Part shown: piece by piece, positions 52,926-63,797 of the stretch
Layout: each line of letters begins with the position of its first letter
How positions within the stretch are numbered: position 1 is the stretch's first letter
Assembly: GCF_963169125.1 (NCBI RefSeq)
Contig: NC_084802.1
Location: 36,168,607 to 36,232,606, forward strand
Direction of reading: 5' to 3'
DNA length: 64,000 bases
Origin: Humulus lupulus
Taxonomy: Eukaryota > Streptophyta > Magnoliopsida > Rosales > Cannabaceae
Notes under the pieces: generated by a model
What the model saw: the letters and a program-made list of their open reading frames with translations, nothing else
Told to the model about the DNA's origin: nothing
The model's database searches: none
Translations under genes and position numbers: made by a program

Positions 52926-54306
52926 GCTAGGATATATATAGTCCTTGAGTCTTTCAATTTGAAGAGGTGCATTAACAATTCCCACTTCTCAATACCATAT
53001 TTAAGATGTGCAATTATTTTGTATTTTTAATGCTAAAAAATTTCAATATTAATTGTAAACCACATTGGCATAGCAAAAAATAGGGTTTGTATATTAATAA
53101 ATTTTACACATCTAATTATAATTTTTGAAATTACGGTTTAGATAGTTGGACATTGTCTTTGAATATGAAGAGGTGCATTTAATATTTAACGTATATTCAA
53201 TATTTAATTGTTCAAACTAACTATTAGTGTAGGCCATAATTATGCAAATGAATTAAATTTCCCAATTCTCAATACCATATTTATAATATTTGAAAAAAAA
53301 ACACAATAATTAACCCTATATTGTTGTAGCCGAAATTAATAATAAAAAATATATTTTTATAAAATAATTAATTATTTACCAAATGCTAGGATATATATAT
53401 AGTCTTTGAGTCTTTCAATTTGAAGATGTGCATTAACAATTCCCACTTCTCAATACCATATTTAAGATGTGCAATTATTTTGTATTTTTAATGCTAAAAA
53501 ATTTCAATATTAATTGTAAACCACAATTGGCAAAGCCGAAATTAGGGTTTGTATATTAATAAATTTTATACTTCTAATTATAATTTTTGAAATTAGGGTT
53601 TAGATAGTTGGTTATTGTCTTTGAATATGAAGAGGTGCATTTAATATTTAACATATATTCAATATTTAATTGTTCAAGCTAACTATTAGTGTAGGCCCTA
53701 ATTATGCAAATGAATTAAATTTTCAAATTCTCAATACCATAATTATAATATTTGAAAAGAAAAACACAATAATTAACCCTATATTTTTGTAGCCGAAATT
53801 AATGTTAAAAAATATATATTTATATAATAATTAATTATTTTCCAAATGCTAGGATATATATAGTCTTTGAGTCTTTCAATTTGAAGAGGTGCATTAACAA
53901 TTCCCACTTCTCAATACCATATATAAGATGTGCAATTATTTCGTATTTTTAATGCTAATAAATTTCAATATTAATTGTAAACCACATTGGCATAGCCAAA
54001 ATTAGGGTTTGTATATTAATAAATTTTACACATCTAATTATAATTTTTGAAATTAGGGTTTAGATAGTTGGTTATTGTCTTTGAATATGAAGAGGTGCAT
54101 TTAATATTTAACGTATATTCAATATTTAATTGTTCAAACTAACTATTAGTGTAGGCCATAATTATGCAAGTGAATTAAATTTTCCAATTATCAATACCAT
54201 ATTTATAATATTTGTAAAAAAAACGCAATAATTAACCCTATATTGTTGTAGACGAAATTAATAATAAAAAATATATTTTTATATAATAATTAATTATTTG
54301 CCAAAT
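52926..54306. repeat. Monomers 116-118 (M/E-I-N/C), start of zone 4
   Basis: Starts: 52,926, 53,385 and 53,848. The first begins as M (gtccttgag, agcaaaaaatagg) and becomes E between 53,085 and 53,111. The second is an I monomer with an unusual (AT)5 and gaagatg start and an aatgttaaaa end. The third begins as N and becomes C between 54,170 and 54,180. From about 53,111 this stretch returns at 63,061-64,000 at offset 9,950. Confidence 0.87.
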
Positions 54307-55050
54307 GCTAGGATATATATAGTCTTTGAGTCTTTCAATTTGAAGAGGTGCATTAACAATTCCCACTTCTCAATACCATATTTAAGATGTGCAATTATTT
54401 TTTATTTTTAATGCTAAAAAATTTCAATATTAATTGTAAACCACAATTGGCAAAGCCGAAATTAGGGTTTGTATATTAATAAATTTTATACTTCTAATTA
54501 TAATTTTTGAAATTAGGGTTTAGATAGTTGGTTATTGTCTTTGAATATGAAGAGGTGCATTTAATATTTAACATATATTCAATATTTAATTGTTCAAGCT
54601 AACTATTAGTGTAGGCCCTAATTATGCAAATGAATTAAATTTTCAAATTCTCAATACCATAATTATAATATGTGCAATTATTTTGTATTTTTAATGCTAA
54701 AAAATTTCAATATTAATTGTAAACCACAATTGGCAAAGCCGAAATTAGGGTTTGTATATTAATAAATTTTATACTTCTAATTATAATTTTTGAAATTAGG
54801 GTTTAGATAGTTGGTTATTGTCTTTGAATATGAAGAGGTGCATTTAATATTTAACATATATTCAATATTTAATTGTTCAAGCTAACTATTAGTGTAGGCC
54901 CTAATTATGCAAATGAATTAAATTTTCAAATTCTCAATACCATAATTATAATATTTGAAAAGAAAAACACAATAATTAACCCTATATTTTTGTAGCCGAA
55001 ATTAATGTTAAAAAATATATATTTATATAATAATTAATTATTTTCCAAAT
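54307..55050. repeat. 744-bp monomer with a 283-bp internal partial duplication
   Basis: This is a type I monomer that runs normally to about 54,670 (cataattataata) and then jumps back to tgtgcaattattttg, a point near base 82 of the same monomer. It then repeats the middle and completes the monomer. Bases 54,388 and 54,671 are equivalent, giving an offset of 283; 744 minus 283 is the normal 461. The two joined sites share only AT, so this join is not explained by ordinary alignment of monomers. It is the only break in monomer phase in the window. Confidence 0.93.
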
Positions 55051-56884
55051 GCTAGGATATATATAGTCTTTGAGTCTTTCAATTTGAAGAGGTGCATTAA
55101 CAATTCCCACTTCTCAATACCATATATAAGATGTGCAATTATTTCGTATTTTTAATGCTAATAAATTTCAATATTAATTGTAAACCACATTGGCATAGCC
55201 AAAATTAGGGTTTGTATATTAATAAATTTTACACATCTAATTATAATTTTTGAAATTAGGGTTTAGATAGTTGGTTATTGTCTTTGAATATGAAGAGGTG
55301 CATTTAATATTTAACGTATATTCAATATTTAATTGTTCAAACTAACTATTAGTGTAGGCCATAATTATGCAAGTGAATTAAAATTTCCAATTCTCAATAC
55401 CATATTTATAATATTTGAAAAAAAACACAATAATTAACCCTATATTGTTGTAGCCGAAATTAATAATAAAAAATATATTTTTATATAATAATTAATTATT
55501 TGCTAAATGCTAGGATATATATAGTCTTTGAGTCTTTCAATTTGAAGAGGTGCATTAACAATTCCCACTTCTCAATACCATATTTAAGATTTGCAATTAT
55601 TTTGTATTTTTAATGCTAAAAAATTTCAATATTAATTGTAAACCACATTGGCATTGCCGAAATTAGGGTTTGTATATTAATAAATTTTACACATCTAATT
55701 ATAATTTTTGAAATTAGGGTTTAGATAGTTTGTTATTGTCTTTGAATATGAAGAGGTACATTTAATATTTAACGTATATTCAATATTTGATTATTCAAAC
55801 TAACTATTAGTGTAGGCCCTACTTATGCAAATGAATTAAATTTTCCAATTCTCAATAACATATTTGTAATATTTGAAAAAAAAACACAATAATTAACCCT
55901 ATATTGTTGTAGCCGAAATTAATAACAAAAATATATTTTTATATAATAATTAATTATTTACCAAATGCTAGGATATATATAGTCTTTGAGTCTTTCAAAT
56001 TGAAGAGGTGCATTAACAATTCCCACTTCTCAATACCATATTTAAGATGTGCAATTATTTTGTATTTTTAATGCTAAAAAATTTCAATATTAATTGTAAA
56101 CCACATTGGCATAGCAAAAATTAGGGTTTGTATATTAATAAATTTTACACACCTAATTATAATTTTTGAAATTAGGGTTTAGATAGTTGGTTATTGTCTT
56201 TGAATATAAAGAGGTGCATTTAATATTTAACGTATATTCAATATTTAATTGTTCAAACTAACGATTAGTGTAGGCCATAATTATGCAAATGAATTAAATT
56301 TTCCAATTATCAATACCATATTTATAATATTTGAAAAAAAAACACAATAATTAACCTTATATTGTTGTAGACGAAATTAATAATAAAAAATATATTTTTA
56401 TATAAAAATTAATTATTTGCTAAATGCTAGGATATATATAGTCCTTGAGTCTTTCAATTTGAAGAGGTGCATTAACAATTCCCACTTCTCAATACCATAT
56501 TTAAGATGTGCAATTATTTTGTATTTTTAATGCTAAAAAATTTCAATATTAATTGTAAACCACATTGGCATAGCAAAAAATAGGGTTTGTATATTAATAA
56601 ATTTTACACACCTAATTATAATTTTTGAAATTAGGGTTTAGATAGTAGGTTATTGTCTTTGAATATGAAGAGGTGCATTTAATATTTAACGTATATTCAA
56701 TATTTAATTGTTCAAACTAACTATTAGTGTAGGCCATAATTATGCAAATGAATTAAATTTTCCAATTATCAATACCATATTTATAATATTTGTAAAAAAA
56801 ACGCAATAATTAACCCTATATTGTTGTAGACGAAATTAATAATAAAAAATATATTTTTATATAATAATTAATTATTTGCCAAAT
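55051..56884. repeat. Monomers 120-123 (N-O-X-M), copy of 23,503-25,337
   Basis: Starts: 55,051, 55,509, 55,967 and 56,426. With the I monomer before it, this reproduces 23,042-25,337 at offset 31,548, becoming 31,547 after the extra A at 24,419. Shared rare marks include gaatataaagagg in X. The O copy here has a private caatatttgatta at 55,790. Confidence 0.88.
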
Positions 56885-57344
56885 GCTAGGATATATATAG
56901 TCTTTGAGTCTTTCAATTTGAAGAGGTGCATTAACAATTCCCACTTCTCAATACCATATTTAAGATGTGCAATTATTTTGTATTTTTAATGCTAAAAAAT
57001 TTCAATATTAATTGTAAACCACAATTGGCAAAGCCGAAATTAGGGTTTGTATATTAATAAATTTTACACATCTAATTATAATTTTTGAACTTAGGGTTTA
57101 GATAGTTGGTTATTGTCTTTGAATATGAAGAGGTGTATTTAATATTTAACATATATTCAATATTTAATTGTTCAAACTAAATATTAGTGTAGGCCCTAAT
57201 TATGCAAATGAATTAAATTTTCCAATTCTCAATACCATATTTATAATATTTGAAAAAAAAACACAATAATTAACCCTATATTGTTGTAGCCGAAATTAAT
57301 AATAAAAAATATATTTTTATATAATAATTAATTATTTGCTAAAT
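56885..57344. repeat. Fusion monomer I/B joining zone 4 to zone 5
   Basis: The left part is type I (ggcaaagccg, gggtttgtatatt). From 57,067 on it is type B (acacatct, gaacttaggg, gaggtgtat). The switch lies between 57,049 and 57,067. The next monomers D-E-F-G-B follow in the same order as after the B monomer at 59,187, so the right part belongs to a zone 1-type series. Confidence 0.88.
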
Positions 57345-57803
57345 GCTAGGACATATATAGTCTTTGAGTCTTTCAATTTGAAGAGGTGCATTAACAATTC
57401 CCACTTCTCAATACCATATTTAAGATGTGCAATTATTTTGTATTTTTAATGCTAAAAAATTTCAATATTAATTGTAAACCACATTGGCATAGCAAAAATT
57501 AGGGTTTGTATATTAATAAATTTTACACACCTAATTATAATTTTTGAAATTAGGGTTTAGATAGTTGGTTATTGTCTTTGAATATGAAGAGGTGCATTTA
57601 ATATTTAACGTATATTCAATATTTAATTGTTCAAACTAACTATTAGTGTAGGCCATAATTAAGCAAACGAATTAAATTTTCCAATTATCAATACCATATT
57701 TATAATATTTGAAAAAAAAACACAATAATTAACCCTATATTGTTGTAGACGAAATTAATAATAAAAAATATATTTTTATATAATAATTAATTATTTGCCA
57801 AAT
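57345..57803. repeat. Type D monomer 125
   Basis: 459 bp with ggacat, catagcaaaaattag, acacacct and gcaaacgaatt, as at 2776 and 13,387. The usually constant attatgcaa is changed to attaagcaa at 57,661. Confidence 0.88.
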
Positions 57804-60568
57804 GCTAGGATATATATAGTCTTTGAGTCTTTCAATTTAAAGAGGTGCATTAACAATTCCCACTTCTCAATACCATATTTAAGATGTGCAATTATTTAGT
57901 ATTTTTAATGCTAATAAATTTCAATATTAATTGTAAACCACATTGGCATAGCCAAAATTAGGCTTTGTATATTAATAAATTTTACACATCTAATTATAAT
58001 TTTTGAAATTACGGTTTAGATAGTTGGACATTGTCTTTGAATATGAAGAGGTGCATTTAATATTTAACGTATATTCAATATTTAATTATTCAAACTAACT
58101 ATTAGTGTAGGCCATAATTATGCAAATGAATTAAATTTCCCAATTCTCAATACCATATTTATAATATTTGAAAAAAAAACACAATAATTAACCCTATATT
58201 GTAGTAGCCGAAATTAATAATAAAAAATATATTTTAATAAAATAATTAATTATTTACCAAATGCAAGGATATATATATAGTCTTTGAGTCTTTCAATTTG
58301 AAGATGTGCATTAACAATTCCCACTTCTCAATAACATATTTAAGATATGCAATTATTTTGTATTTTTAATGCTAAAAAATTTCAATATTAATTGTAAACC
58401 ACAATTGGCATAGCCGAAATTAGGGTTTTTAATATTAATAAATTTTACACATCTAATTATAATTTTTGAAATTAGGGTTTAGATAGTCGGTTATTGTCTT
58501 TGAATATGAAGAGGTGCATTTAATATTTAACATATATTCAATATTTAATTGTTCAAACTAACTATTAGTGTAGGCCCTAATTATGCAAATGAATTAAATT
58601 TTCCAATTCTCAATACCATATTTATAATATTTGAAAAAAAAAACACAATAATTAACCCTATATTGTAGTAGCCGAAATTAATTATAAAAAATATATTTTT
58701 ATATAATAATTAATTATTTGCTAAATGCTAGGATATATATAGTCTTTGAGTCTTTTAATTTGAAGAGGTGCATTAACAATTCCCACTTCTCAATACCATA
58801 TTTAAGATGTGCAATTATTTTGTATTTTTAATGCTAAAAAATTTCAATATTAATTATAAACCACAATTGGCAAAGCCGAAATTAGGGTTTGTATATTAAT
58901 GAATTTTATACTTCTAATTATAATTTTTGAAATTAGGGTTTAGATAGTTGGTTATTGTCTTTGAATATGAAGCGGTGCATTTAATATTTAACATATACTC
59001 AATATTTAATTGTTCAAGCTAACTATTAGTGTAGGCCCTAATTATGCAAATGAATTAAATTTTCCAATTATCAATACCATATTTATAATATTTGTAAAAA
59101 AAACGCAATAATTAACCCTATATTGTTGTAGACGAAATTAATAATAAAAAATATATTTTTATATAATAATTAATTATTTACCAAATGCTAGGATATATAT
59201 ATAGTCTTTGAGTCTTTCAATTTGAAGATGTGCATTAACAATTCCCATTTCTCAATACCATATTAAAGATGTGCAATTATTTTGTATTTTTAATGCTAAA
59301 AAATTTCAATATTAATTGTAAACCACAATTGGCATAGCCGAAATTAGGGGTTTTAATATTAATAAATTTTACACATCTAATTATAATTTTTGAACTTAGG
59401 GTTTAGATAGTTGGTTATTGTCTTTGAATATGAAGAGGTGGATTTAATATTTAACATATATTCAATATTTAATTGTTCAAACTAACTATTAGTGTAGGCC
59501 CTAATTATGCAAATGAATTAAATTTTCCAATTCTCAATACCATATTTATAATATATGAAAAAAAAACACAATAATTAACCCTATATTGTTGTAGCCGAAA
59601 TTAATAATAAAAAATATATTTTTATATAATAATTAATTATTTGCTAAATGCTAGGACATATATAGTCTTTGAGTCTTTCAATTTGAAGAGGTGCATTAAC
59701 AATTCCCACTTCTCAATACCATATTTAAGATGTGCAATTATTTTGTATTTTTAATGCTAAAAAATTTCAATATTAATTGTAAACCACATTGGCATAGCAA
59801 AAATTAGGGTTTGTATATTAATAAATTTTACACACCTAATTATAATTTTTGAAATTAGGGTTTAGATAGTTGGTTATTGTCTTTGAATATGAAGAGGTGC
59901 ATTTAATATTTAACGTATATTCAATATTTAATTGTTCAAACTAACTATTAGTGTAGGCCATAATTATGCAAATGAATCTAATTTTCCAATTATCAATACC
60001 ATATTTATAATATTTGTAAAAAAAACGCAATAATTAACCCTATATTGTTGTAGACGAAATTAATAATAAAAAATATATTTTTATATAATAATTAATTATT
60101 TGCCAAATGCTAGGATATATATAGTCTTTGAGTCTTTCAATTTGAAGAGGTGCATTAACAATTCCCACTTCTCAATACCATATTTAAGATGTGCAATTAT
60201 TTTGTATTTTTAATGCTCATAAATTTCAATATTAATTGTAAACCACATTGGCATAGCCAAAATTAGGCTTTGTATATTAATAAATTTTACACATCTAATT
60301 ATAATTTTTGAAATTACGGTTTAGATAGTTGGACATTGTCTTTGAATATGAAGAGGTGCATTTAATATTTAACGTATATTCAATATTTAATTATTCACAC
60401 TAACTATTAGTGTAGGCCATAATTATGCAAATGAATTAAATTTCCCAATTCTCAATACCATATTTATAATATTTGAAAAAAAAAACACAATAATTAACCC
60501 TATATTGTAGTAGCCGAAATTAATAATAAAAAATATATTTTTATAAAATAATTAATTATTTACCAAAT
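57804..60568. repeat. Six-monomer higher-order unit, copy 1 (E-F-G-B-D-E)
   Basis: Starts: 57,804, 58,263, 58,727, 59,187, 59,650 and 60,109. The last five have partners exactly 2,767 bp downstream. Shared private marks prove the relation: gcaagg at the F start, acatatactcaat in G, aatatatgaaaa in B. The fifth monomer has a type C end here (aacgcaat) but a D end in copy 2. The sixth has gctcataaat and attattcacac. Confidence 0.9.
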
Positions 60569-63334
60569 GCAAGGATATATATATAGTCTTTGAGTCTTTC
60601 AATTTGAAGAGGTGCATTAACAATTCCCACTTCTCAATACCATATTTAAGATGTGCAATTATTTTGTATTTTTAATGCTAATAAATTTCAATATTAATTG
60701 TAAACCACATTGGCATAGCCAAAATTAGGCTTTGTATATTAATAAATTTTACACATCTAATTATAATTTTTGAAATTACGGTTTAGATAGTTGGACATTG
60801 TCTTTGAATATGAAGAGGTGCATTTAATATTTAACGTATATTCAATATTTAATTATTCAAACTAACTATTAGTGTAGGCCATAATTATGCAAATGAATTA
60901 AATTTCCCAATTCTCAATACCATATTTATAATATTTGAAAAAAAAACACAATAATTAACCCTATATTGTAGTAGCCGAAATTAATAATAAAAAATATATT
61001 TTTATAAAATAATTAATTATTTACCAAATGCAAGGATATATATATAGTATTTGAGTCTTTCAATTTGAAGATGTGCATTAACAATTCCCACTTCTCAATA
61101 ACATATTTAAGATATGCAATTATTTTGTATTTTTAATGCTAAAAAATTTCAATATTAATTGTAAACCACAATTGGCATAGCCGAAATTAGGGTTTTTAAT
61201 ATTAATAAATTTTACACATCTAATTATAATTTTAGAAATTAGGGTTTAGATAGTCGGTTATTGTCTTTGAATATGAAGAGGTGCATTTAATATTTAACAT
61301 ATATTCAATATTTAATTGTTCAAACTAACTATTAGTGTAGGCCCTAATTATGCAAATGAATTAAATTTTCCAATTCTCAATACCATATTTATAATATTTG
61401 AAAAAAAAAACACAATAATTAACCCTATATTGTAGTAGCCGAAATTAATTATAAAAAATATATTTTTATATAATAATTAATTATTTGCTAAATGCTAGGA
61501 TATATATAGTCTTTGAGTCTTTTAATTTGAAGAGGTGCATTAACAATTCCCACTTCTCAATACCATATTTAAGATGTGCAATTATTTTGTATTTTTAATG
61601 CTAAAAAATTTCAATATTAATTATAAACCACAATTGGCAAAGCCGAAATTAGGGTTTGTATATTAATAAATTTTATACTTCTAATTATAATTTTTGAAAT
61701 TAGGGTTTAGATAGTTGGTTATTGTCTTTGAATATGAAGCGGTGCATTTAATATTTAACATATACTCAATATTTAATTGTTCAAGCTAACTATTAGTGTA
61801 GGCCCTAATTATGCAAATGAATTAAATTTTCCAATTATCTATACCATATTTATAATATTTGTAAAAAAAACGCAATAATTAACCCTATATTGTTGTAGAC
61901 GAAATTAATAATAAAAAATATATTTTTATATAATAATTAATTATTTACCAAATGCTAGGATATATATATAGTCTTTGAGTCTTTCAATTTGAAGATGTGC
62001 ATTAACAATTCCCATTTCTCAATACCATATTAAAGATGTGCAATTATTTTGTATTTTTAATGCTAAAAAATTTCAATATTAATTGTAAACCACAATTGGC
62101 ATAGCCGAAATTAGGGGTTTTAATATTAATAAATTTTACACATCTAATTATAATTTTTGAACTTAGGGTTTAGATAGTTGGTTATTGTCTTTGAATATGA
62201 AGAGGTGTATTTAATATTTAACATATATTCAATATTTAATTGTTCAAACTAACTATTAGTGTAGGCCCTAATTATGCAAATGAATTAAATTTTCCAATTC
62301 TCAATACCATATTTATAATATATGAAAAAAAAACACAATAATTAACCCTATATTGTTGTAGCCGAAATTAATAATAAAAAATATATTTTTATATAATAAT
62401 TAATTATTTGCTAAATGCTAGGACATATATAGTCTTTGAGTCTTTCAATTTGAAGAGGTGCATTAACAATTCCCACTTCTCAATACCATATTTAAGATGT
62501 GCAATTATTTTGTATTTTTAATGCTAAAAAATTTCAATATTAATTGTAAACCACATTGGCATAGCAAAAATTAGGGTTTGTATATTAATAAATTTTACAC
62601 ACCTAATTATAATTTTTGAAAATAGGGTTTAGATAGTTGGTTATTGTCTTTGAATATGAAGAGGTGCATTTAATATTTAACGTATATTCAATATTTATTT
62701 GTTCAAACTAACTATTAGTGTAGGCCATAATTATGCAAACGAATTAAATTTTCCAATTATCAATACCATATTTATAATATTTGAAAAAAAAACACAATAA
62801 TTAACCCTATATTGTTGTAGACGAAATTAATAATAAAAAATATATTTTTATATAATAATTAATTATTTGCCAAATGCGAGGATATATATAGTCTTTGAGT
62901 CTTTCAATTTGAAGAGGTGCATTAACAATTCCCACTTCTCAATACCATATTTAAGATGTGCAATTATTTTGTATTTTTAATGCTAATAAATTTCAATATT
63001 AATTGTAAACCACATTGGCATAGCCAAAATTAGGCTTTGTATATTAATAAATTTTACACATCTAATTATAATTTTTGAAATTACGGTTTAGATAGTTGGA
63101 CATTGTCTTTGAATATGAAGAGGTGCATTTAATATTTAACGTATATTCAATATTTAATTATTCAAACTAACTATTAGTGTAGGCCATAATTATGCAAATG
63201 AATTAAATTTCCCAATTCTCAATACCATATTTATAATATTTGAAAAAAAAACACAATAATTAACCCTATATTGTTGTAGCCGAAATTAATAATAAAAAAT
63301 ATATTTTTATAAAATAATTAATTATTTACCAAAT
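60569..63334. repeat. Six-monomer higher-order unit, copy 2 (E-F-G-B-D-E)
   Basis: Starts: 60,569, 61,030, 61,494, 61,954, 62,417 and 62,876. Two E monomers meet at 60,109/60,569. The second begins with the gcaagg and (AT)5 start of an F monomer and turns into E between 60,584 and 60,611, so the E doubling can be read as an E/F crossover. The last E monomer starts gcgagg, a private form of the boundary motif. Confidence 0.9.
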
Positions 63335-63797
63335 GCTAGGATATATATATAGTCTTTGAGTCTTTCAATTTGAAGATGTGCATTAACAATTCCCACTTCT
63401 CAATACCATATTTAAGATGTGCAATTATTTTGTATTTTTAATGCTAAAAAATTTCAATATTAATTGTAAACCACAATTGGCAAAGCCGAAATTAGGGTTT
63501 GTATATTAATAAATTTTATACTTCTAATTATAATTTTTGAAATTAGGGTTTAGATAGTTGGTTATTGTCTTTGAATATGAAGAGGTGCATTTAATATTTA
63601 ACATATATTCAATATTTAATTGTTCAAGCTAACTATTAGTGTAGGCCCTAATTATGCAAATGAATTAAATTTTCAAATTCTCAATACCATAATTATAATA
63701 TTTGAAAAGAAAAACACAATAATTAACCCTATATTTTTGTAGCCGAAATTAATGTTAAAAAATATATATTTATATAATAATTAATTATTTTCCAAAT
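63335..63797. repeat. Type I monomer 138, copy of 53,385
   Basis: 463 bp with the same unusual (AT)5 and gaagatg start and aatgttaaaa end as the monomer at 53,385 (offset 9,950). This marks a return from zone 1 types to zone 4 types. Confidence 0.88.
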
